A stretch of 64,000 nucleotides of DNA from Lophium mytilinum (taxonomy: Eukaryota > Ascomycota > Dothideomycetes > Mytilinidiales > Mytilinidiaceae). The stretch covers positions 203,765-267,764 of the forward strand of contig MU004186.1 in the NCBI GenBank assembly GCA_010093605.1. The letters run 5' to 3'. Position numbers and translations under genes: made by a program. A model generated the notes under the pieces. That model saw only the letters and a list, made by a program, of their open reading frames with translations. It was not told the DNA's origin and made no database searches. The first letter of the stretch is position 1; each line of letters opens with the position of its first letter. This document shows positions 44,967-56,989 of this stretch, piece after piece.

Positions 44967-45596
44967 ATTGGTCTTGATGGAAGAACGAGAATTCTCCTAG
45001 CGACAGACATGGTGAATTGAAGGTAGATACCTAGGATGATAGTGTGGGGTTCGACCCCACATGAGGACGATCAAAAGGAAGACTCGCCCGGGCGGACTCT
45101 CAGGGCGTGGATTATTCCCGAGGTCGCTCGTAATTGGTCGCTTTTCATTGGCTATGCAGTTTTCGTCACACGACTCATGCCCGGGCGAGTACATCTCCAG
45201 CTACTTGCCTATAGTCTTACTTCGCTCTCTGGGTGTGGATGGAAATTCCTAGAGTGCACGTTGCCCAACGGAGAAAAGAAAGTTATGCGGACAAGTTACA
45301 CACACTCACCGACCTTAACTCCACGACTTCATCAACACTACACGACGAGCATTGCGTGGCATTGGGTAATCCACTGTGTAGGATTCAAATGTAAAGGCAA
45401 AGTAAGCTCTACTTGCAAGCCGTTTGATTTGAGGCGAGAGCGAGACGAATAGAATTGGGGCGGCCAGCACTCATCGGCGAGGTATATGAATAGCGCTGGC
45501 GCTCCACTTTAGTAGCAAAGGAGGTAAGTTGTCGTGATCAAGGTGCTTAGTTTTCCGTAGAGCCATTCCTCGGAGCTATAGGTTTCTCCAAAGGCT
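44967..45596. other. Intergenic region
   Basis: Lies upstream of the SDH-flavoprotein gene and downstream of the GNAT gene (both minus). It contains a perfect hairpin, TGTGGGGT-TCG-ACCCCACA at 45044-45062, that resembles a tRNA T-arm but has no matching acceptor or D-arm. No gene is supportable. Confidence 0.5.
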
Positions 45597-46294
45597 TCAC
45601 AGATCCTTTTCCATATGCACAACCTTCAAACTATCCCCATTCCCAAGCTTCACCACGTCCTCCACACCACTCCGCACATACCCGCTCTTCTCATACAACT
45701 TCACCCCCGTCAATGTGCTTCCCATTTCGAGCCTCTCAAATCCGCCCGTGCGCGCCGCTTCCTCGCAGTACCGCAGCATCTTACTGCCCAAGCCGCGACG
45801 GGACCAATCTGGATGCGTGAAGATGGCGCGGATGCTCGCACGGTCAGTGGCGGGGTCGCGGCGGGCGGGGAGACGGCCTAAGGGATGTTAGTATGTTGAA
45901 ATAAGTTATTTGAACGTCAATTGATCTTCGTGTGATATAGTATGTAGAAGGAGGTTGGACAGGAAAGGAGATGCGGCTTACCAGGCGCTCTATCGCCGCC
46001 GTAAAGCGTCTTCCTGAAGCTCCAACCACCAGATGCGACGATCAACTCTGGTTGCGTGGAAGGGTAGATGATGAAGTAGGTTTTGTCGTCAATCAGCAGC
46101 GTATCTGGTGCGAATATGAAGCCAATGGAGCCGTCGATTTGGGATTGGGTATAGTAGCCAACGGAAAGTTGGCGAATGGAGAGGTCTATCAGATTGACGA
46201 GTGCAGGGATGTCCGAGAGCGTTGCTAAACGGAAATGGAAAGATATTGGAGCTGGCTCAGATAGTGTTGAAAGGCCATTTTGAGGGTCCGTCAT
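45597..46294 (-). CDS. GNAT-family N-acetyltransferase, 197 aa
   Basis: Two exons: 46294-45982 and 45877-45597 (594 nt, 104-nt intron). The start FHFRLATLSDIPALVNLI is the first GNAT strand and helix. HPDWSRRGLGSKMLRYCEEAA is motif A with the acetyl-CoA-binding R-x-x-G-x-G (RRGLGS). LYEKSGYVRSG is motif B. The acceptor substrate cannot be predicted. Length and order are typical of a single-domain GNAT. Confidence 0.85.
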
Positions 46295-47285
46295 TGTGAT
46301 TGATGCAGTTGATCAAAAGTCTTGAATGTCACAGTAGCTTGCTGAGTGATCTGAGTGAGTTTTTCATTAAAATGGATTGGAGTATTGATAAAATCGAAAA
46401 GGTTCAAGTGCCGATGCGAGCGTATACAGCAACGCAACGAGCTTGTCTCTCATGAGTCATGAGAAGATAAGGATGTAGTAAGATAGATCGCCGATATCGG
46501 TGAAATAATTAAAGGAAGCTATTATCAAGAAGCAAAAGCACCCACCAGTCGGTTTTCTGTAGACTAATGCTAGTAAAACTGGTAGAATAACAAACTGTGA
46601 ACGATTACGTGTCTTCGTTGCTGCATGTGACATGTATTGGACGAGGCGGCGTCGGAGAGGATCAATATAGGGAAAATAGTAGCCATAGCTTCGGGCTCCT
46701 ACTGAGCTTTACTAAAGTGAAAGTACACGTTGACAACAGAAACCGGATGTCGAGATTGTTGATGGTACCTTCGTAGCTTGTAGCTCCTGACTGGGGCAGA
46801 AAGCCTACGTGATCGAAGACCACAACGCGAGTTCAATGCGAAAACTACGACGACTAAAGTCTTGAGACGAGTTTAGTTGTTTTGAAAGGTTGTCTCACAA
46901 ATTAAAGTATCTCTATCGTCTGCTGTGAGAGTAGCAATATTTGCCACGTGATATAAGCCTTTGAGCCAATCAGGGTTTTGGACGCTTGGTTATCGCAAAA
47001 CAAAAGACCTTATGCGCACTAGTTTCATCATAGCCCGGGTGGTTTCAACACCTACGTCACAGCAGTAACCTCTAATTCAACGCAACCTGCCCTGGAAGCA
47101 CTAGGACGATGGAGCTATTGAATCACGAATCTACTTGTGATTTGGGGACAGCCCTTTCTTTACAAGCCCTACATTACCAATTCTCTACACAAGACCCCCC
47201 ATAACGTCCGAATCTCCTCCTTTTCCACGCCCACGAACCGTCTTCAACTCTTTTGACCCCGCCGCTCTCATCTCCGGTCCTCATC
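46295..47285. promoter_or_regulatory. Divergent upstream region
   Basis: About 1 kb between the GNAT gene (minus) and the auxin-efflux-type carrier (plus), likely containing both promoters. It is AT-rich, with no open frame of note, repeat copy or RNA recognised. Confidence 0.4.
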
Positions 47286-48824
47286 ATGGGTATGGACGCG
47301 TCTGAGATCGTCACCCCCTTCTTGGGAGCTCTACAAGCTTCAATTGCAGTCCTGCTAACTATATTCTTTGGTGTGCTGGCGGCGCAATTCAATCTACTCT
47401 CCGGTGACTCTGCCAAAGAAGTATCACGGACATGCGTGTGCATGTTTCTGCCTGCGTTACTGATCACGAATGTGGGCGCCGAATTACATCTGGATACCGG
47501 CATAAGATACCTTCCCGTTCTCCTTTGGGCAATTGTCTACAACCTGCTTTCAATGCTGCTCGGCGTCTTTGCGACCCGCGTATTCAAGCTACCTGCATGG
47601 GTTACTCCAGCTCTGGCTTTCAATAACACGACGTCGTTGCCACTTCTGTTGATCCAATCTCTTGAATCCACGGGTATACTCAACTCCATATTGATGGGCG
47701 ACAGCGACACTTCATCCGCGGCCATCAATCGCGCCAAATCGTACTTCTTGGTGAATAGTATGGTGTCCAATAGCCTGACGTTTGCTCTTGGCCCTAGACT
47801 TCTTCGGCCGCATGACGAGGACGCATCAGATGACGATAGGGCGAAACCGGACCAGGGGCACTCAGGATCGCATGATTATCCTATCAATCAGCGGGAGGAA
47901 GATGTGGAGAACGCGCCAATGCCAGTTCCAGGAACAACGAGCAACGACAACGCACCCAACGGTCACCATGAACGGGAAAGCAGCGAAGTCAGAACACGAG
48001 AAGATGCCATGCAGGACTTCGTTGACGAGGAGACTTCCCTGCTTCCGCGAGCATTAATTCAGAAGAGCCGCCAAACTGAGCGGGAGGGTTACAGGAAGGG
48101 AAGACACTACTGGGACCGCATGCCAAAGTGGGCCCAAGAGATTCTGAAAGTCATGTATGCTTTCGTCAATCCTCCGCTCATCGGCGCTCTCCTTGGTGCG
48201 CTCATTGGTCTTGTTCCGGCTCTCCACCGCCTCTTCTTCAACGACACCAACAGCGGTGGATACTTAAATGCATGGCTGACAGCAAGCATTAAGAATATCG
48301 GTGATCTCTTCGCCTCGTTGCAGATTATTGTGGTTGGAGTAAAGTTGAGCCAGAGTCTGCGCAAGATGAAGAAGGGAGAAGAGAGCGGTGCAGTGCCATG
48401 GAGGAGTATGACATTTATTACGTTCATTAGGTTCATTCTCTGGCCGCTGTAAGTCACTCCTCAACCACATTAGTCGCAACTTATATCTAAACGTCAAATA
48501 GAATCAGCATTCCAATCATATGGGCTGTAGCAACAAGAACTAGCTTTTTGGACGCGGATCCAATATTGTGGTTTGCTATGATGCTGATGCCGGCCGGGCC
48601 ACCAGCAATGATTCTTGTTGCCCTTGCGGATGTCAATGGGTCCGAAGAAAAGGAAAAGATGGCAATTGCAAAGTTTCTTACTGTGAGTTCGATACGTTCT
48701 AGGAGATTGAAGCTTCTCAAACTGACTCTTAGATTAGATATCGTATGCCATTACTCCATTGATTTGTCTAGCAGTGGTGGGGAGTTTGAAGGCAAGTGAG
48801 GCTGCTATTGGATCTAGGCCGTGA
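47286..48824 (+). CDS. Auxin-efflux-carrier-family membrane transporter, 476 aa
   Basis: Three exons: 47286-48448, 48502-48682 and 48738-48824 (1431 nt). Five N-terminal membrane segments (ending near the conserved ALAFNNTTSLPLLLIQSL) and five C-terminal ones (NPPLIGALLGALIGLVP, LQIIVVGVKLS, MMLMPAGPPAMILVALAD) flank an acidic loop of about 130 residues. This is the PIN/PILS-type fold, as in yeast Ecm3 and fungal relatives, and is probably an ER-membrane or vacuolar carrier. The substrate in fungi is unsettled. The final exon end is supported by SYAITPLICLAVVGSLKASEAA, the normal family ending. Confidence 0.87.
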
Positions 48825-50178
48825 GGCCTGGGGAAAGCTCTAAGACTGGAGTTGGAAATTGGGCATTCTACTTTATAGCAATCCGAGTTCATCAAAAGCT
48901 AGGACGAAAAGTATCTGCAGTAGAGCTACGTACGCATTCTGTCGCGATCCCTGGGGGCGCTGTCGAGACTATCTAAAATCTACGTCCTTAAGGACACACT
49001 TGACGTTAATTTTGCTATAGTCTCCAACTGAGCATTAATCCGCGTCCCCATCACTGCCTTGAGAAATCTGCCCAGTGTGAGGCCCGTCTGATAGTGGTGT
49101 TGTCGCGGTATCACGTGACATAGATGAAATGGACGACTATAGTCCTTCGAGACGTAACCATATCCAAGCAAAAAGATGAACAGTACAGTCTGACCGAGCT
49201 CGACCAACGATCCTCCTGCTTCGTGGAATTTCAAGCTCAACGACTTTTTCAAGAGCAGCCTTCAGCTGTGAATTGAAAGCGGAAAAAGAAAACATGATTA
49301 GCCGGATCAGGTCAGGGGCAGCAGATCAGGCACACCAAGGTGATATTCCACGACGCCTATTGGCAGGCCAATCTTGTGATCAGCGTAAAGAAATTGGCCA
49401 ATACGGGGGCCGGGAGACTCCCGATCGCGAGGTCTGTGAGGTGGCCCTGACAGATGTATCATGGAAGCACAACAGGAGGCCAGAACGGCCACGATAACGG
49501 CGCAGCTGACATCGGAAAGCTGCTGCACAGGGAGCCTTGCAGAGCTGTCTGCATAGATGCAGTCTGACGCCGCATCCTGGCCGGAGGAGCTCCGTGGGTC
49601 GCACCAGGGCGCCTTTGGAGGGCCCTCGATTCCACGGCTGCCACGCGGACGTCTCGTAGGAGTTGGCGGCGAAGAGGCTGAAGTTTGGAGAGCAAAACAC
49701 CAAGGCAGCTTCCAGCACGAGGACCTCGAGTGTCTCGATATAGATATATGAAGAGCAGCAAATACATAGCAAGTGTTAGCAAGCGCACCGTCTCATGCCA
49801 AGCTGCTGCAGGAACATCCTAGCGCATGCCAGGTGGACCCCGTGAACGTTTTACGGTTTTATGTCGAGAAAGCGGTCGCACCAGCGCGTTTCGATCACAC
49901 AAACGTCCTGCCTACCAGCCTGCAGTCTTACCTCGATACCGCGATCGTTGCTCGCTGTCCTACCCAGGCTCGCCCTCACCCGCAGACTGCCCTGCTCGTC
50001 CAGCTTCGCCGCCCTCTCCTCCGTCTCCGCCCATCCTTCCCGTACCCATCAGGGGCATCCTTAAACACGCGCTATAATCGCCCTCCCGAACATCTTAAGC
50101 AGTCCTGCTCGAACGGGCCTCTATTTCAACCCGTAATGGTTTTGCGCCGACACGTCTTTACATAGCGCGACAGGTGCC
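48825..50178. other. Intergenic region upstream of the DOCK gene
   Basis: About 1.35 kb. Open frames at 49273-50165 occur on both strands without recognisable domains. I regard the last several hundred bases as promoter and 5' untranslated region of the long gene at 50179. No repeats or RNA genes were recognised. Confidence 0.5.
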
Positions 50179-53100
50179 ATGCCCGGTTGGAGACCTCTCC
50201 CGCGGATTGCCTTTGCAGTTTGCATCTATCCCTTCTCGCCCTCCGCCTCCGCCGACCTCCCCCTCGAAATCGGCGATGAATTGTACATAATTGAGCAGGG
50301 AGGGCGAGATGGCGCCTGGTATCGCGGATATTTGGTTGCGCCCCCGTCGCTGCTGGCCGGTCTGACAAGTGTCAAGGGACAGACGCTCGAGGCACGTGTC
50401 TTCTCTGGCATCTTCCCGCGCTGCTGTGTCGAGGTCCGCGAGGTGCTTGGAGACGGACAATCCCCAGGACACGGCGCCGATGTAGCTGCCAGCTCTCGGA
50501 CAAGCCATGTTGAACAGCACACCAACGGCATCATCACGCCGTCTGAGAGCCCGGGTGCGTCTTCTGCCTCTGGTATGGGAGCATCTCGGGCGAAGCAAAC
50601 CTCCAAGCCTGAGCCAATCTCCATCCTGCCCTCTGTAGCGTCACGCCCGCTATCAAGGAAACGCTCTTCCAAGAATCGCACTCGCACTGGGAGCTATGGA
50701 TCGCAATGGACAGCGCGTTCCGACCACCTACAGCAGCTTGCGCTGCCTCTCTCACCCGTCTCCGTCGGCTCCCGCGACGCGAACGCACCCAGGCCTCCGG
50801 CTCCAGTTCCAATGCTAAAGATTGGCGACGAAACCCCAACATCGAAGCTAGAGCCATTGGTAGACGAGATTGCGTCTTGCCTCAGGGAGTGGCATGCGAC
50901 GAAGCTACATGAGCTCCTTTTGGCACGAAGGTATGGCACGTTGGATAAGATGTCGGCCCTGGTACAACGGCTGGACACAGCGCGACGCCAACTGTTGCAC
51001 AAAGTTTTGACGGCGCAGGAGCTCCAGAGAGTCCGCGAATTGACGGTATGGGACCTTGTGTCAGGCAACAAAATGCTCTGTGGGGAAATAATTGTCCGCA
51101 GCCCGTCCCAGCGAGGCAGAATCCTGACTGGCGACGACTCCGCCATCGAAATCACCAAGCTCCAATCGTTGATGAGCTTGCTCGACGAACGTCCGGTCCA
51201 AAATATCGATGAACACAACCTGCACCACCTTTTCGTAAACATCCGACATGTTCTCGGGGACTTCACTCTTTCAGCAGCCCAGGTCAGCATCCATCTCTGC
51301 CTCAAGATCCCTGGCTCTGCGCCGAAGCCCTTGTCTGAAGTCTTCTCAATCGATCTCTTCACGAAGGAGGGAACTGCGACCGCCTTGAACGAGGAGAAAC
51401 TCAAAGCACTCTTTGTTGGTCTGAGCTCTACAGATATTGGCGAGGGAGCCGGCTCAGGTTCTAGCTTATTCCTGGTGTTCAAGCTCCTCGCAAACGAATC
51501 TTTCCGCGGTTCAACAAGTACCGCGAACTCGAGCGCTGCTCCCCGTGAGAGCACTTCGAGCCAGACAACTCCTCCCTTGCAGCCATCTCAATACGGCAGC
51601 ATCAAAGGCGGGCGACGAAGTGTCATGTTTGGGCATAAACCTCGGAAAGAATCAGAGTCCGTCAAAATAACCACTGATCAGCGACCGCCCAGCGTTGACT
51701 CCAACACGAATCGAGCTCAAACTGCAGAACGACCAGATTCTGCGAAACCGAGGGCGTCTTCTAGGGATCAGAAAACTGTGAAACGGACCGTTGCAATTGG
51801 CCTCCTACGGGTGGACTCACTAATGAAAGCTCAGGCGGAATCAGAGCAAAGCATAACTCTGTGGACTCCCGCTGGACCTTTCGACGAGCTTTCGGAGGAA
51901 GGGGATGAATGGGATGCTGTGTTGCCAGAGCTATACCCGAGCCCTAACAACAGATACAAGAAGAGTCCTCTCGTCAACCGGTTGAACGTTCACGTCAAAG
52001 CGTTCGCAAACCCAGAAGCCGAAACATTGATACAGAAGACCCCAACGCTACTTCACAACATCAAGCAGACGCGAAAGATTGGGTTCTCGGGGGCTCCCAC
52101 GAAATCGAGAAGCGACATCTACTTAACCCTAACTGAATCTTTCTTGCCTCGGAACGCGTTTCTATCACATCCTAAATCTGGCACCGTGCCCCTGAACCAA
52201 CACTCTGGCATGGCGAACCTCCAGCTCACGATCGAAGTGCGCAAGTCAAACGGAGAAAGGATCGACGGATGCATCTATCCTTCTTGCAACAGTGCAGGCC
52301 ACACAGCTTGGCGGACGACTGCAGTGGAGCGAGGGGAGGGATGGAACCTTACAGTCAGACTGGCTATTAGCCCCGAAGATGTCCCTGGTTCACATATTGT
52401 TATGAGCGTTGCTGATGCGCCCGGCTTCCCGTTCGCACTCTGCTGGATGCCACTATGGACACAAGATGCCTTCATTCGTGATGGCGATCACTCTCTCGCC
52501 CTGTACAAATATGATGAGTACACATCGAGCATGATTGCGGGGCGTGGTGCGTATCTGGCATTACCTTGGAGCTCACGGAGGAAGGACGAATCCGTCACAG
52601 GTCCTGTAGCCTCACTCCACCTACGCACCTACCTTTGCAGCACCAAGTACTCTCAGGATCCGCATCTGCTCGGCCTCCTCAAGTGGCGCGACCAAGCCAA
52701 CGGGGAGCTTCTATCACTACTCAAAAGATTTGTGTTCGTTCCCGAGATCGAAATCGTCAAGCTACTCAACGAGGTCTTCGACGCCTTGTTTGAAATATTG
52801 GTGGAATATGCAGGTAGTGACGAGCATGAAGATTTGGTGTTCAATGCCCTTGTCATCGTCTTGGGCATTGTGCATGATCGACGGTTCAACCTAGGTCCAC
52901 TTGTTGACCAGTATGCCAAGACGAGGTTCAACTACCCCTTCGCAACGTCTTGCCTAGTCAGGAGCTACACTAGGCTGCTATCTAACCCAGTGGACCCGGA
53001 ATGCTCCAGACGCCTGCGCGCAACTTTCAAGGTAGGAGGTCACATTTTGAAGTTCATCATGAGTGCGCGACAACAGCAGAAAGAGAAGGAGGCCGGCATT

Positions 53101-56100
53101 GGAATTACCACCAGAGAGCCGACCTTCGCCAACGACATTCGCACCATCTTCAAATCCGTCGATGCTTTGATGGCTAACCCGGCGCCAATTCTCATCGGAA
53201 CGAAAACCTTGGTTGTTCAGCACTTCCACACTTGGCTCCCCGAGCTTTCCCCATCTTTGCCACCCAGTGAGATCGTCAAGCTGGCTTGCAGTTTCATCGA
53301 CTCTTGTTCAGCGGCCCAAGGAAAGCTTGTTCTTTACAAATTGGTGCTCATCATCCACTACGCCCAGGTCGAAGTCTTCAAGCTGCCTGATATTCGACGT
53401 ATCCTTCTCAACAATACTGTCAAGTGGCTTGCTCCTCATTGGGGAAAGACAGACACGGTGAACGATCAGTGGAAAGACCAGGTGCGGTTGTGCTGCTCTG
53501 TCATAGCCTCTCAAGTGGAAGATCTTGGACAGGAAGCGTGCGAGTATATCCCCAAACTCGTCGATTCATATCGAGCTATTCAGACAACCCCTCGGCCAAG
53601 CAAGAAATCCTTGTCGTTACTCTTCCCTACTTCGTACCCTTTTCCATCTCGGTCTACGACCACGGGTGCTGTCTTCGACGAGGCGCTGGTCGAAATATCA
53701 GCGGTCTTAGCGGCACTTTCAAGCTTGCCGATCATTATCCACCTGGATTGGCCCCAAGATGACATTGCGGAGTTTCTGTTCAGCACTCTACAAGTCTACA
53801 TTTCGATCCTCGATGGGGAGGCATTTCCTACCTCGTGGTTGAGTGTGCACATTTTCCACCACAAGGCAACTATGCGAACTCTTGAAAAACTTGCAAGCAT
53901 ACTGATCGACTCGTTTCTACCTCACCCCGACGAAGCCGATCAGTTCAACACGGAACTGTGGAGGGCTTTCTTTGACGCTTTACTCAAGCTCGTTGGGAGC
54001 GACGCTCTCGCCTTGGAGACCTTCCCGGAGCAGAAGAGACGAGCAGTTTGGAAGATCGCAGGTGATGTTCGCGAGCTTGGCGCCGACCTGCTTCGAAGAA
54101 GCTGGGAGGCGATTGGCTGGGAAACTAGTCTCGAGGACAAGAAGCAGTATGGACTTGAGAAGATGGGCGGGTTCCAAGTTCAGTACGTTCCAGGCTTGGT
54201 TGCACCGATTGTCGAATTGTGCCTCAGCGTCCACGAAGGGCTGCGAAGTGTTGCCATTGAGGTACTGCAAACTATGATTGTCAGCGAGTGGACATTGAGC
54301 CAGGACCTGGCTCTAATACAAGCGGAAATGATCGACTGTCTGGACCGACTTTTCAAATCAAAACACCTCACCGAGAGCATACTTCAGAAGCTTTTCATCG
54401 GAGAGCTGATCGACCTCTTCGAGCCACTAGCACAAGAACCAGACGATCCATTGTTCCTTGCAGTCAAGAATCTAATCACCACTATCGATGAACTGCTTGA
54501 TTTGCTGGTGGCGGTACACAGCACCGAGGCTGTCGGAGAGGTGTTCCATATCATGGACACTCTCCATCTCATGGAGTTCCTCAAGGACATGCAGAAAGAA
54601 GACATCTATATCCGATATGTCCATCAGCTTGTTGAACTCCAAGCCGACGCCGGTAATTTCACAGAAGCGGGTTTGGCGCTACGTCTTCATGCTGAGCTTT
54701 ATGACTGGGATCCCACTTCAGCAGTAGACCCCCTTGCCGACCCCTATTTTGCATCGCAGACCTCGTTCGAGCGAAAGGAGCAACTTTACTTCCAAATGAT
54801 CAAATACTACGAAGACGGCTCGTCATGGGACAACGCCCTGGGAACATACATGGAGCTTGCGACACAGTACGAACACAACGTCTTCGATTTCTCCAAGCTT
54901 GCGCGGACTCAGCGAGCCATGGCGACAATATACGAAAGCATCAGCAAGGGCGAGAGGCAGAACCCCCGTTACTTCCGTGTGGTGTACAAAGGCTTGGGAT
55001 TCCCGATCGGACTCAGAGACAAACAATTCATCTTCGAAGGATCCCCTACAGATCGCTTAGCTACGTTCACGGACCGAATGCAACAGCAGCACCCTTCGGC
55101 TCAAATCTTAGCTGCCAATGGCGAGGAAGATGTGGAGGGACAGTATCTTCAAATATATCCCGTCAGCGCTCAGAAAGATCTACTTCATCCTATCTACCAA
55201 CGCGCAAAGGTCGCGCAACCTATTCGGGACTACTACCTTCTCTCGAGACCCTCGCACTTTACGACAGCCTCGCGTAGGACTGGGGGAGAGTCTAACGTCA
55301 AGGACCAAACGGTTGAAAAGACTGTTTACACAACCGCCGAAGCCTTCCCTACCATCCTACGCAGAAGCGAGATTGTATCTGTTGGCACAATATCATTAAC
55401 GCCCCTTCAATCTGCAATCGAGCGCACTACACGGAAAGCTGTAGAGCTGATGGCACTAGAGAAGAGAGCCGCTGATGGGGAAGACTCTATATTCACATCC
55501 CTCACGCACGAGATCATGGTGGCAGTAGACCCGATTTCGGAAACTAGTGTTGCTAATTATCACGACCTTCTTCCCAAGCATCGGGACTCGTCAGAAATTG
55601 ATCCAGACGAGGAAGAAGAAGAGAAGCCAGCCAATCTCCTTGAGAACGCGCTGAAAGTAGCCATGATGGACTATGCTCTGGTCGTGAAACGTTGCTTGAC
55701 ATTATATTCTAGGCCTGCTCATCAGGCCACTAAAGCAGATCTAACGCAACGTATGTTCCCGCTTAAAAATATCATTTAAATGATTACTAACTATCCTAGG
55801 TTTCGAGTCTACATTCGTAGCTGAGTTAGCAGCTCTCTCGCCCGGCTCTCAGAACGCAATTTTACAATCACCAACCGCCTCTTGGCTCATAGCCTCTGAG
55901 CCTTCTCGAGGTGCTAGCCCCGTGGCTGCTCCACTCAGTCAAACAAACGGTACGCACGCCACATCATCGTCCGACGTACGACCTACGCCCGGCCATCAGA
56001 AGAACAGACTGAGCCTCACATTTCTGAAGAAAGGATCGGTGAGTGAGCCAAGGGAAGGACGTCAAAACAGCAAGACCGCTATGGATGATGAGGAGACTCA

Positions 56101-56434
56101 GTCCACGTCGTCCCGCAGTCGGAGCAAAGATGCAGGAAAGCAACACAGGCTGAGTTTCCTACACCACACGCCAACAAACGAGTCTCTACCGCAACCGCCA
56201 GTGCACCAAGTGGCTAGCCAAGCATCTATCCAAGCGAAAAGTCAGACGCAGAGCCAACGCAGCCAGAGCAGTGAGCGCAGGCCCGAGACTGGGAGGAGCG
56301 AGCAGTCGAACAACCAGAGCTTCGGCGACCGAGTAGGCAATGTGCGGAAGAGACTCAGCTTGTTGCATATTGGGAAGAAGCCTAGCAAGGCCAGTGTCAA
56401 GGGGCGGTATGACGAGACACTAACGGAGGAGTGA
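50179..56434 (+). CDS. DOCK-family guanine nucleotide exchange factor, 2068 aa
   Basis: Two exons: 50179-55750 and 55800-56434 (6207 nt). An SH3-like domain (AFAVCIYPFSPSASADLPL, GDELYIIE) occupies about residues 8-85. A Ser/Pro-rich linker follows. A C2-type DHR-1 domain lies at about 600-830 and a large helical region follows. The catalytic DHR-2 domain at about 1475-1825 contains QLVELQADAGNFTEAGLALR, RYFRVVYKGLGFP and the FPTILRRSEIV stretch. DHR-2 activates Rho/Rac GTPases, and yeast Dck1 with Lmo1 acts on Rho5. The C-terminal 200 residues are disordered and basic. The length fits Dock1-like fungal proteins. Neighbour RRP12 is co-oriented but functionally unrelated. Confidence 0.92.
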
Positions 56435-56989
56435 AGATTTCTTTGGCTCTTTACATTTTCTACGATCAGGACACTGGACTTGAAATCTTCTTGAGTGTCC
56501 ATACATTATGTTAGCCCATTATCGTACTATCTCATTAGCTGTAGGTGCAGTGTAGGTTACAGACCTGGCCAGCCTGAAGTTCTTTTTTCGCATGGGAGTA
56601 GGATTCTTTATCGTGGTTCTTTTTTTTCCGGGTCTCGGCAGTTGAGCGTGGAGCATGGTCGATTTAGATGCAATCTGGACTGATACTGTCCGGACTACTG
56701 TTGGACAGGAGATGTGGGTGTTTTTGTATCATAGTGTTCGAGGTGTATACCCAGACTCTCCTTTTAAGGTGGAGCCGCGCTCGAATTCGAGGCACGCTTT
56801 TTGGATAGTAGAATTGGAAGCTGTTGCCAGCTGAAACGAGGCTGTCCCGTGCTTTGGAACTTTTGACTGCTCGTCTCCCCATGCAGCGCGCTAAGCCTAT
56901 TACGTCAAACTCTCGAAATCTTGGCGATCGACAACTTAACAAAAAGTTGCACGAGGTTTTAGTCCACCACGTCTGCCATCCACGCCAAC
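56435..56989. other. Intergenic region
   Basis: 555 bases between the DOCK gene and RRP12, both on the plus strand: a 3' end followed by a promoter. Nothing further was recognised. Confidence 0.5.

Noticed and set aside
44994-45068. Complete tRNA around the hairpin at 45.05 kb
   Set aside because: The T-arm-like hairpin has no pairing acceptor stem or proper D-arm at the required distance.
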